From the NCBI RefSeq assembly GCF_030272615.1, contig NC_081411.1:37014517-37075639 (forward strand): a stretch of 61,123 nucleotides of DNA. The letters are read 5' to 3'. This document shows positions 35,387 through 45,833 of this stretch, in pieces. Numbering within the stretch: position 1 is the first letter of the stretch; every line of letters starts with the position of its first letter. Source of the stretch: Cryptomeria japonica (Eukaryota > Streptophyta > Pinopsida > Cupressales > Cupressaceae). The position numbers and the translations under genes are program-made. The notes below the pieces were generated by a model. That model was not told the DNA's origin. It did not search any database and was given only the letters and a program-made list of their open reading frames with translations.

Positions 35387-37264
35387 TTGACACTTATAGT
35401 AGCAGAACTTGATCCACCAAACGATTCCTTACCACTTGTCTTTCCCGACCTCATTGACTGGGACGAACCCGAAATACATGATATACCAATTTTCCTAGAC
35501 GATGAATCTATTATCCACTACCTATGTACCATTAATCCAGAAACAAGCTCTACCAGTGAACGAAGTAACGATATTTGCAGACCAGGGAGTGCCAAGTCTC
35601 TCAGTCATAAAAATGAACCAAATAAAAGATTTGATGCTGCAAACCAGTCAATGGCAACTCTAGATCACAAAAAAGTAAAAATAAAGGATGCATCTGAGGG
35701 TGAAAATCTTTTTAAGGCACCTAAGGATGGGAGACTTGACACTCTTCCTGAACATTTTCATGAGCGATCATCCATATTGATTGAGCCCACTCAATCAATC
35801 AACATTGGTACTACAGAAGCAGTCAAAAACATACACCTAGCAGAATCTCTAACAAAGGAGGAAAGATTCACATTTCTCATCTTTTTAAAAGAAAAGAAAA
35901 TTAACTTTGCTTGGTCATATGCAGATATGTTCGGAATTGATCCACGCCTGATCATGCATCAGTTGTCCATCTCTCTAGGAGTTAAGCCAGTCAAGCAAAA
36001 ACTACAAAAGATGAATCCACAGGTGGCACTCATGGTCAAGGCTAAACTAAAGAAACTATTAGATGTTGGATTCATTTGACCCATCGACTATGCAGAATGG
36101 ATCTCCAACATAGTGCTAGTATCAAAACCAGATGACACTATTAGAATCTGCACTGATTTCAGAGATGTCAACAAAGCTTGTCCAAAAGATGACTTTCCTC
36201 TACCCAGTATCAACATAATTGTTGACCTCACAATGGGCCATGCAATGCTCTCACTAATGGATGGCTTCTCAGGCTATAATCAAATAAAAATAGCCCCAGA
36301 GGATCAAGATAAAACAATGTTTACCTGTCCTTGAGGAACATACTGTTGGAATGTTATGCCTTTTGGCTTAAAGAATGCAGGGACTACTTATCAACGAGCA
36401 ATGACAACAATCTTTCATGACATGATGCATACCTTCATGGAGGACTATGTGGATGATTTACTAGCTAAATCTTTCACCAAAGTAGAACACCTCAGCATCC
36501 TAACAAAGATCTTTGATCAATTGGAGAAATTCCAAGTCAGGCTCAACTTTAAGAAGTGTCTCTTCGGGGTTACATCAGGAAAGTTACTGGGCTACATCGT
36601 CTCAGCTAAAGGTATTGAAGTGGATCCAGCAAAGGTACAAGCCATTATGGAGATGCCACCACCAAAGAATATCAATCAGCTCAGATCTCTACAAGGACGA
36701 CTCCAATCAATCAAGCGATTCATTGCTCAACTAGCTGATAAAAGTCTACCATTCAATAATTTGCTCCATAAGAATGTACCTTTCAGATGGGAGGCCAAGT
36801 GTGCAGAATCTTTTTATCAAATCAAACAGTATCTGATGAACCCACCAGTTCTAGTACCACCAGTAGCTAGAAAGCCCCTTATTCTATATATTTCAACAAC
36901 AGATATATCACTGGGGGCACTGTTGGCACAAGAAGATCAACAAGGAAAGGAACGAGCCATATACTACATCAGCAGGACATTGAATGGCTATGAACTCAAC
37001 TATACATTCATTGAGAAGGCTTGTCTAACAGTCGTCTTCGCATCTCAAAAGTTCTGACATTATATGCTAGCACAAACAGTGAAGCTAGTGGCAAAAATTG
37101 ATCCTCTCAAATATCTACTGAGCAAGGTAGCTCTTACTAGCCAGTTGGCTAAATGGGTCATGATTCTCAGTGAATTTGACATCCAATACACAGAATGAAG
37201 AGCTATCAAAGGACAAGCAATTGCAGATCAACTAGCTGAAGCACCACTACCAGAAAAACAAACT
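35387..37264 (+). pseudogene. Outer element reverse transcriptase and native RNase H
   Basis: RT: NFAWSYADMFGIDP upstream, DTIRICTDFRDVNKACPKD near 36128, LSLMDGFSGYNQI near 36250, PFGLKNAGTTYQRAM near 36358, the catalytic box YVDD at 36446-36457 and GYIVSAKGIEVDP near 36590. The native RNase H follows at about 36850-37060 (LYISTTDISLGALLAQE) and looks degenerate. The stops 36077 TGA, 36332 TGA (TGG in the family), 37055 TGA and about 37196 TGA break a single otherwise open frame. Confidence 0.88.
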
Positions 37265-37920
37265 ATGGAGATTGAATTTCCGGACAGGGACGTTCTTGCT
37301 ATTTCTACCACACAATGGACCCTATACTTTGACAGATCCTACACACAACATGGTTCAGGTGCTGGCATTCTATTCATCACTCCTGAAGGGCATACTATAC
37401 CAAGATCATATCGTCTTATGTTCCCATGCACAAATAATGTGGCTGAATATGAGGCATTGGTTATAGGCATCAAAATAGTCGTAAAATGGAAAATCATAGA
37501 GTTAATGGTCTATGGAGATTCACAACTAGTTGTCAATCAAATCAACAATGACTATCAGACAAAGGATGACAAGCTACTACCCTACAAATGAATGGTGGAT
37601 GACTTCAAACAGTATTTTGTACACATCACCTTCGAGCAAATACCAAGGTTGAACAACAAAGCAGCCGATGCCATGGCTACTATCGCTTCATTACTACAAA
37701 TTCTAGAGCAACAGAGTCATTATGAGTTTCTAGTAGAGCAACTATTCTCCCCAGCCTATGACCACTCTAAATCCCATGTTATCTATGCCTTAATCGGTTC
37801 GGATTCTCCTTTGTACGGACCAATATATGATTATCTAAAGAACAACATCCTACCCATTGATTTATCCCGAAACCAAAAACATAATTTTATCTGACAAGCC
37901 GCCCGTTATACCCTTACTAC
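37265..37920 (+). pseudogene. Outer element archaeal-type RNase H (after RT-RNase H)
   Basis: Four acidic residues: D (37331-37333, LYFDRSYT), E (37445-37447, CTNNVAEYEA), D (37517-37519, VYGDSQLVV) and D (37667-37669, NKAADAMA). This is the dual RNase H arrangement known for Tat elements. TGA at 37589-37591 and 37892-37894 are probably former CGA. The gene lies between native RNase H and integrase in the same frame as both. Confidence 0.87.
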
Positions 37921-39067
37921 TGATACTTTGTACCCTCGAGGTCTAGATGGTACTCTTCTTCATTGTCTTGATCATAATGAATTTGATTCTGCTTTACATG
38001 AGCTTCACGAAGGTATTTGTGGCACACATTCAAATGGGACTACTCTTACTAAAAAGCTTCTAAGGATGGGATACTATTGGCCTACAATGGAAAATGATTT
38101 TTACCACTTCGCCAAGAAGTGTCCTAAGTGCTAGATCCATGGCAATTTGATACATGCACCAGCACAGGAACTGCAGCCATTTATAACATCTTGGCCCTTT
38201 TGTCAGTGGGGACTAGACTTGATCAACAAAATTCATCCTTCATCTTCAAATGGACACAAGTTCATTATAACTACAATAGAATACTTTACCAAGCGAATAG
38301 AAGCAGTCCCCATGACCACAGTAACTGGAAAACAAATTGCGTCTTTTATCCTGAACTATCTAATCTGCAGATATGGTATTCCAAGTTCCATCATCACCGA
38401 TAATGGACGACCATTCAAAAACCAAGATGTCTGAGAACTATGTGAACAATTCAAAATACAACATCGGTTCTCTACGCCATACTACCCCTAGGGGAATGGT
38501 CAAGCAGAACAATCCAACAAAATAATACTGAAAATCCTCAAGAAAACAGTAAATAATGCAGGTAAAAATTGGCATATACAACTCAATCCAGCACTTTGGG
38601 CATACAAAACTACCATCCGTACACCTACAGGAGCCACACCTTTCTCATTGGTCTACGGATCCAAAGCTATTTTACCGCTGGAGGTAGAAATTTCGTCTCT
38701 CAGAGTCTCTCTAAAAGGCTTGATTCTAGATGAAGAGTATCGAGTCAATCGACTGCAAGAACTAGAACTATTAGATGAAAGACGTCAACATGCTTACACT
38801 CATCTCAAAGTATATCAGCAATGCATGTGCAGAAGCTACAATCACAAGGTCATCCCTCGCAACTTCAAAATTGGTGACCTAGTCCTCAAAGAAAATCCAA
38901 TAAATCAACAAGATCGAGAAAAGAAAGGGAAATTTGAACTTAACTGGTTGGGTCCCTATGTCATCATATCAGTCTATGGATCAGATGCTTATCAGCTTAC
39001 AACTTTAGAAGGAGATGTGCTCGATGAACCAACTAACAACATTCATCTGAAGAAATACTATACTTGA
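37921..39067 (+). pseudogene. Outer element integrase
   Basis: An HHCC N-terminus (LHEGICGTHS..KKCPKC, 38002-38134) is followed by the core with D (38216-38218, WGLDLINK), D (38399-38401, ITDNGRPF) and E (38507-38509, GNGQAEQSN). The conserved ATDYFTK position reads TIEYFTK. The C-terminus contains FELNWLGPYVI (a GPY-type motif) and ends at TGA 39065-39067. Premature stops are TAG 38132-38134 (Gln expected, CxxCQxH), TGA 38432-38434 and TAG 38489-38491 (Gln expected, YYPQGNG). Confidence 0.88.
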
Positions 39068-40033
39068 GTAGTCTAATGTATGGAAAAAGTCAAAAACCAA
39101 AAAAATCAAAAAACCAAGAAAAAGCAAATAAAAAGGTACAATAAAAGCAACTGGTGAAAACCTGGTAATAGGCGCCATTGTGAGAGGACAGCTCTTTTAT
39201 CTATACCCCTACAATATAGTACTATCGGCCATCGCCCGACACTTAGCAAATATCCATTCAGGACATACTTAGCGTAGTCACTATCCTATCCATATATCCT
39301 TTTACCACATCTCACCATGGCTTGGTAATCACTATGTACATCTGCATCGAGAGGTACACTTAGCTAGGGGCAATATTTGTCAACACTTGTGGTACGTTCA
39401 AGACATCAAGACTATTTCCCATACTCAGAAACACCACATCTAGCAACCAAAAACTTACTCCATCGCAGAACAAAACATTGGATCGCTAAAACAAGAATCA
39501 CAAAAACACTACGATGGATGATTTTCTGAAGTACTAAATGTTGTATTATTACATAAAGTCTTGACTATTTTTGCATTTGAACCTTTTTAATTATTGGATT
39601 CTCTGCATTTCCTCAACAATGCTTCAAAGCTAGAGATCATGGGAAAACTCCAATATTTTCTTAGTCTTCTGTCTGGGAGGCGATCACTTGTACTATGTAA
39701 ATACTTGTCTCGAGATGTGATACAATGAATATCACTGAAGACATGATTCCACTTTACGCATACAAATGGTTTAATCTTGTCTATTTATACACAATCCACA
39801 CTCTGGTATAAAATTTTCTCAGGTCATTATGGTTCAATTATACCATTATGCTTGTATAAATTTTTAACATATCCCAAACAAATCAATGCTCAATGATGAT
39901 ACCTATATCGAAAGCGAATAACATATGGTAATATCGGGATGACAAATGCAGAATGAGGATACTCCAAAAACAAATAGTTGCATATCATTTTAAAAATAAA
40001 TTGCATATCATTTTGAATCTTTCATTTAGTTGC

Positions 40034-40200
40034 ACATCATTATCATTATCATACATCTTATTTTCAAGATACATCTCACCTCATATCAAATCATACATCT
40101 CATTTTCAAGATACATCTCACATCATTATCATTATCATAAATCTCATTTTTAAAATACATCTCACAGCATATCAAATCATACATCATGCATCATATCATC
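40034..40200. repeat. 87-bp tandem repeat, about two copies
   Basis: catcattatcattatcat occurs at 40034-40051 and 40121-40138. The units share ttcaagatacatctcac and catatcaaatcatacatc. Confidence 0.75.
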
Positions 40201-40292
40201 TATCTAATCATTGCATCATCATAAAGAAAAGAAAGAACATATAGAGCATGCATCCATAAACACATCACATAATCAAAGGAAATGGTGTCATC

Positions 40293-40316
40293 TATATATA
40301 TATATATATATATATA
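40293..40316. repeat. (TA)n microsatellite
   Basis: About 12 uninterrupted TA units. Confidence 0.9.
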
Positions 40317-40397
40317 AAATGATCAAAATATACAAAATCTGTCATGTTTGTGCCCCGCACAAAATAATGATCCAAAATACAATAGAGACATTGTCTC

Positions 40398-42337
40398 TCA
40401 AGTATGACTATTTCCTGAGGGGGATGGTCTTGCTGCTGGTGTCCCAGCTCCTGGATCTCCAGGAGGATCCTGTCTCGAGGGCCCCGTCATGCCTCTACTC
40501 TCTGACTGTGACCCAGTCTCTCAAGATCGACTCGATCTCGACTGCGTGAAGCTCTGCACTCTACGCTCCCGGGGCACTGCATCCTCATAATGGTGTCAAT
40601 AGTACTCCGCCTCCCTCACTCTCAAGGACAACTCTCTCATGATGTCCCTCATCGGACCACCTGCTACCGCTCTCTGCATGCTCCCTTCCAGCTCCTCCAC
40701 TCGACCTTGCCACTCTATCTCCGTATCACGCTCTAGGGTCAGCTGGGTAATCTGACGCTGCTGTGTCAATAGCTATGCCTGCAGCTGCTGTACTGTTAAC
40801 TGCAGAGTCTTGATTTGGGCATCCTCCACATGTGTCGGGATCCGAACCTATAGGGGCACCTGTGAAGGGGTACCCCCTATCCCTCTACTTGTCCTCGGTG
40901 CTGGTGGAGGTAACTCATCAGTCCTCCTCCTCTACGCTAGCCATCTCCACTCATCCGTCCCTCCCACCGTTGCTATCACCTCTCCCACTCTCCCCTCCTC
41001 CTCTGCTCCGATCGCCAACCCTCCTCTCCCTTTGTCCACCACAGCTCGTCGAACTACTCTCAACACCCGCCCCCCCCATCTCTACCTCTGTCTCCTCTCC
41101 TCCCCCGATATCCTTTCCCCTGTTGTCCTCCTCCACCTCCATCATCTCCATCATCACCATCTCCCCCTACCTCATCCTCATCGTCATCAAAGGCAGGTCG
41201 CATCTCCTCAAGATTTGATATCCTGGCCACAACACAAGCCATAAACAAACTAGCAAACTCATGTGTCATCCTCGCATCTAGTATCTCGGGAGCATAGTCC
41301 CATATCTGGGCCGCTAAGCTGGAGAACTCCTCTACAACCGCTCCACTATCAATAGTAGGGCCCCAATGCGGTATATCCTATCTCCGACACGCATACAAGT
41401 AGGTCCCCTGTGGTATCCCTTGTTGTCGACCATACTGTCGCAAAACCCTGCCAACCAGGAATCTCTCAATCACAAAGAGCGTCCGCCCTATCAAAAATCG
41501 ACTCATAAAAACATAAGGCATCTCCAGCCCATCCTTGGCCCAGACCTTGCAATTTGTATACGGTCGCCAGATGACCGTATCGATATCATCCAGCACCCTC
41601 CTCCAGTGCTCAAGTTTGCCTAGCTTACACTGGACAACTAACCCCCTGTAACCATATGCATAGGCTCGCCCAACAGGCCTGTCTCTATCCACTAATGGCC
41701 TCACTGCTGGAATGTGCTCCCAACACCATACCTGTAAGAGTGTCACGCCAGTTGACAAACTCCCGTAACCCAGATACACAACCTCATGTAAATCCCTATA
41801 TAAGTGAGCTAACATGGTCGATCCCCAAGAAAACCTGTAGCCTTGGGTCACCATCTCCTCGAGCACCAATCCCCAACCCACAGAAAATCCCTTTGACCTA
41901 CGGTCGGGACAAAAAAATCCACCTATGAAACCTGCTAGTACAGATGGAAGAGGTGTATAGTCCAGATCCAAGAACTTCTGCCAAGGGATCTCATACCCAC
42001 ACGTTGTCTCATCGTGAAATATGCGTCGCAGTGCCTCAATCCCACCCTCCTCGGTCTGTTCATACGACAATAATGCACCTGCTATAGGAATCTGCAATAT
42101 CCTATAACAATCCTCTAGAATAACCACCATCTCACCAATAGCAAAGTGAAAGGTGTTTGTATCACTATGCCATCTCTCGGCGAGCGTTGTAAGTAAACCC
42201 TGGTTCACAGTGAACCGAGGCATATCCAACAAAGATGACAAGCTGCATCTCTCAATGACATCTAGGTTAGCATGTGCCAACTGTGATATCAACGCCCATG
42301 GTCTAGGGAACCACTCGCACAACTGAACCACTCCCAA
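40398..42337 (-). pseudogene. Antisense plant-mobile-domain protein of the outer element
   Basis: A 319-codon open stretch (42337 down to TAG 41378-41380) and its in-frame continuation to about 41060 read as a plant mobile domain (PMD, 'aminotransferase-like'). Typical motifs: LLTTLAERWHSDTNTFHF, GEMVVILEDCYRILQIPIAG and a Trp/Arg-rich C-terminal half. An acidic Gly/Asp repeat (EDEVGGDGDDGDDGGGGG, about 41110-41170) follows. After one frameshift come a coiled coil (VEELEGSMQRAV, about 40650-40710) and a Pro-rich tail ending at TGA 40398-40400. PMDs are known in host proteins (MAIN/MAIL1 type) and repeatedly captured by gypsy and MULE transposons. Its antisense position between integrase and the 3' LTR matches the antisense ORF of Tat-like elements such as Grande. 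The role is unknown. Confidence 0.8.
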
Positions 42338-42429
42338 TCGCTCCTATCAAAAAGCAAAACAAGTCCAATATCAGTTTCCACATCAAAAACATGAAACAAT
42401 TTGCAAATCTAATCAAGTTCCACATCATA

Positions 42430-42660
42430 TCATTCCATATCAACTTGTAACACAACTCAAGTTTTCAAAAACCATATCAAAACTTGTAAAACAACTCAAG
42501 TCTCCACATCACCTAAACTTGTAAAACAAATCAAGTTTCCCACCCATATCAGCTTGTAAAACAACTCAAGTTTCCAACCCATATCAACTTGTAACACAAC
42601 TCAAGTTTCACATTCATATCAGCTTGTAACACAAATTAGGCTCTACACATATGAACTTGA
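42430..42660. repeat. 35-bp tandem repeat (about six copies)
   Basis: CTTGTAA occurs at 42444, 42483, 42518, 42553, 42588 and 42623 (spacing 39, then 35 four times) within a unit resembling atatcaacttgtaaaacaac plus tcaagtttcca. Confidence 0.88.
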
Positions 42661-42889
42661 AACGGTGCAAATCAAATCATGGTTCGATCAAAAACACATT
42701 AATATCTACATCAATAACTTGAATAAATCGCAAATTAAACCAAGTTATATCAATACTCATATTGGACAAATTATCAAAAAAATGACAACCGACACATCAA
42801 ATGACAAAAATCCACCTCCCCAGGCAAAACTGGCCTTTTTCCTATGTAATTTTCTACATTCAAAAATCGCCAAATCTTGCAAAACCTGA

Positions 42890-43320
42890 TCCATGCGCTA
42901 ATTAAATTTGGCTATGCGCTAGAATAAATCCAAGCGCTACCCTATTTTCTCCACGCACTATCCTATCTACCCTATGCGCTAGACTAACTCTACGTGCTAC
43001 CCTTTTTTCTCCATATGCCAACCAATTTACCCTAAGCACTAAACCTGACCCATGCGATAATCTATCCCATGCTTGCACTACCTATTTAACCCTATGCGCT
43101 AGGTCTAACCTACGAGCTGCATCCCCCTGCCCATGCGACCCCCTGTGGACCCTATGCACTACCCTTTTAACCCAAATCGCTACCCTATGTCCATCATGTG
43201 CTAACCTAAAAGTTTCATGCGCTACCCTAAATATTTTCGGACGCTACCCTAAAATGCAACCCTATGCGCTACCAAATTTTTCATATGCACTAAACTAAGA
43301 CTCCTATGCGCTAAAACGTT
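42890..43320 (-). repeat. TAGCGCAT motif cluster 3 (minus orientation)
   Basis: About 19 occurrences or one-base variants of ATGCGCTA on the plus strand (that is, TAGCGCAT on the minus strand), many as ccctatgcgctacc, spaced about 20-30 bp apart. Confidence 0.75.
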
Positions 43321-43891
43321 AAAACCGTATTTTAAAAATAAAAAACTAACAAAAAATGATCAAATTAAAAATCCAAAAGGGGTCAAAAGGGTTGACTTAT
43401 CAGTGGTCCATACGCGGCAGGCCTCCGAACCTCCAAACACGCTCGAATCGATGCATAGAATAGGGGATAGACATTTTGTCTTCTCTCCAAAAGTCTCTTT
43501 TTCCAAAGTCAACAAGCACAAATGAGACAAAACAATGCACTTTTTCCCTTTTATAGGGTAAAATAAAATTAGGGTTAGGAAAATGAGCATGTAATTTGCT
43601 CACGGAATCCCTCGTACCCTCGCACACATCAATTATCGAGAGATGAATCAATTTAAACATTTCACCTAGCCAAAATTTTGCACCGCAAACGCAATTATCA
43701 AATCAAATTTTTGAAAATTTTTGAAAATTTTGATTCATCTCCCGAAGGGGCATTATCACCATCGTTTATCAAATCTGGGGCATCACACATCAAATCTGGG
43801 GCACAACATGAAAATCCATAAAAATGACATTGATAATAAAATCGCAACGATACATCATTTTCTTTGAAATAACATGTGCATACACGTCACT

Positions 43892-43907
43892 TCAAAGAGG
43901 GGCAAAA
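43892..43907 (+). other. Polypurine tract of the outer element
   Basis: caaagaggggcaaaa directly precedes the TG of the 3' LTR at 43908: a standard primer site for plus-strand synthesis. Confidence 0.8.
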
Positions 43908-45287
43908 TGTAGACGTATAAAAATGACCATATTCCTAAATGAATATTTTATGTTCATTCCTCTATTTAATTAAGTAAATTACTCAATTAAATTCACTATA
44001 CCTCTTTTACCATTTAATAGAATAAATTTATTTTATTCAATTAAAACCCCTATCCACTTTTTAATTAAATTCAAATTTAATTAAAATAGTTGTCCTAAAT
44101 TAAATAAATCTAATTTATTTAATTACAACCAAATTGAATTAAATTCAATTAAAACCCATTATCCCTTCATCCACTTGCAAAATCCTACACCTCCCACTTG
44201 CATCCTAAACCCTCTTCCTAATTTCTTCTAGAATCCATCTAATCCTAATTAATTAACTCAAACCCATCCATTATCCCTTTTCCCTAAATTTGAGGAGGTC
44301 ACTTCTCAAATTTGGAGTAAAGTCTTCTAAAGGCATTAAAGCCTTTATCCTAACTTGTTGAATACCCCCAAATTTGGAAGGACTCTTACAAATTTGTCCC
44401 CAAAGTCTTCATAACTATTAATGGTTAACTCAACCCTTGAGTATGGTTAAAGAATTTCCCTAAACTCAACCTCCATGTAACCCAAGAGTCTCATCAAGCA
44501 TTTATTGCTTTGACCATGGTTATCCTTAATCCTTTGCACAAGAGTTTATCCTTTGGATAAAAGCTTTATCCAATGGGTAATCTTAACTTAACCTTAACCT
44601 TTAATCCCTAGGGTAACCATAAGGTCTTCTCAAGCATTTAATGCTTCTTACATCTCCTCTCAACCAACCTTATGTTGACAATTGTCACCATTTCATTGGT
44701 GCCAATTGCAAACATGGATTCCCAACTTTCAAACTTAGCCCTTGATTAACTCTTTCAATCTTGACCATCCATTGCCCTATTTTTGCAATAAATAGAGCTC
44801 TCATTTCTCCATTTTAGATCATCCAAGTCTTTAGCATCACATTTATACTAAAATTCATTCAAGCTTTCATATATCATTTATGCTCATCATTTAGCCTCTC
44901 TTTTAAATATGAATTAATCTAAATATGCATGTTTAGAATATGTTCATTATCATTTAGCTTAATAATAGACTAATATAGCATGCTAGGATAGTCTTGTTAC
45001 TAATCTTGTCATCTTATAACTAGTTTATTGCATTTATGGAATCATGCATAGCTTAGGATGCATTTCATCTTAAAAATCAACAAAAACATCCCTAGTGATC
45101 TGAGAGAAAAAACATTGGTTTGAGGGACCGTGTGAGATAGAGAACCATGGAACCAATCTTGGGAAGCTGAGCCATACTTCATGACTCCATAGCTTGCACC
45201 AAGAAGTCCTGTGGGTGTGTGAGCAAGGTTCCCTAGAGCTCTGTTTTTCACATTTCGAGTTCTATTGACCCGCTTTTCCCGCATACA
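43908..45287 (+). repeat. Outer element 3' LTR (1,380 bp)
   Basis: Begins TGTAGACG and ends CATACA. It is collinear with 7338-8578 plus 28311-28537 apart from small deletions and scattered substitutions. The TATA site is degraded to CAATAAATAG near 44786. The LTR end lies 546 bp upstream of the TNL start codon. Confidence 0.93.
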
Positions 45288-45833
45288 ACTACTACTTAAA
45301 AGCATTTTTTTACTTAAAATTAAGCAGCTAGAATGTTCCCACACAATTTTTTAATTAATAGAAAAGGATAAGTTATAATCCTTTCTTATTTTAGTGGAGA
45401 ATCAACCACTTAAAAGTTAAATAAGCTTTGAAAATAAAATGAGCTGAAAATAAAGAACAATTATTACGCTCCACAATTTTTTCTCCTTTTTTTCTTTTCT
45501 AATTTTTTATCCCAAATTTATGTAAAAAATTATTACTAAATATTTGATAGCCAAAATAAGCTAAGCAGCTATATAAGAATCTTGCTAAATCTTTAGAGGT
45601 TCTTTTGTCGGCCACATTCTGTCTTTAGTCGGCGTTTCTTCTACGCGTTTTCGTACACAAATAACAGCTACTGAATTTAGTCGGCGTTTCTTCTACGCGT
45701 TTCCGTCATCGATTCCCTCTTCTCTCACAATTCCTCTGCGCTTGAGGTTCAACAACACCAAGCCTAACTTAAATCCTCTGTTTTCATTGCTTGTCTTTCA
45801 CTGTTTTCTATTTGTTCTGTTGAGTCTAATTCC
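45288..45833 (+). promoter_or_regulatory. Promoter and 5' untranslated region of the TNL gene
   Basis: A candidate TATA box (tATATAAG, 45570-45577) lies 264 bp before the ATG. Downstream, a 27-bp sequence beginning tttagtcggcgtttcttc is directly repeated at 45624-45650 and 45676-45702 (52 bp apart), probably in the 5' UTR. The distal part abuts the outer retrotransposon's 3' LTR and its target duplication. Confidence 0.5.

Larger units (their letters stand above)
39068..40397. other. Outer element 3' non-coding spacer
   Basis: No plus-strand gene. It contains a 21-bp sequence (39513-39533) that is the exact reverse complement of 30311-30331 in the leader, an 87-bp tandem repeat (40034-40200) and a (TA)n run (40293-40316). 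It would be the 3' end of the antisense transcript. Confidence 0.55.
42338..43907 (-). other. Leader of the antisense gene and 3' end of the outer internal region
   Basis: No ORF of note. On the minus strand it is the region upstream of the antisense PMD gene and carries a 35-bp tandem array (42430-42660) and a cluster of the ATGCGCTA motif (42890-43320), the complement of the motif clustered in the plus-strand leader. It ends at the polypurine tract before the 3' LTR. Confidence 0.55.
7338..45287 (+). mobile_element. OUTER Tat/Ogre-like Ty3/gypsy LTR retrotransposon (interrupted by a nested element)
   Basis: Both LTRs begin TGTAGACGTATAAAAATG (7338 and 43908) and end CATACA (28537 and 45287). 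The flanks gctac (7333-7337) and actac (45288-45292) look like a 5-bp target duplication with one change. The PBS (28542-28560) and a polypurine tract just before 43908 are present. Internal order on the plus strand is leader, gag, protease-like, G-patch, RT, RNase H, archaeal-type RNase H, integrase, then an antisense plant-mobile-domain gene. Excluding the inner insertion the element is about 18.2 kb. Many in-frame stops and a few frameshifts show it is dead. Two RNase H domains and an antisense 3' gene are known traits of the Tat lineage. Confidence 0.9.

Noticed and set aside
40810-41244. Plus-strand Ser/Pro/His-rich ORFs around 40810-41244
   Set aside because: Shadow of the Gly/Asp-rich repeat of the antisense PMD gene; low complexity.
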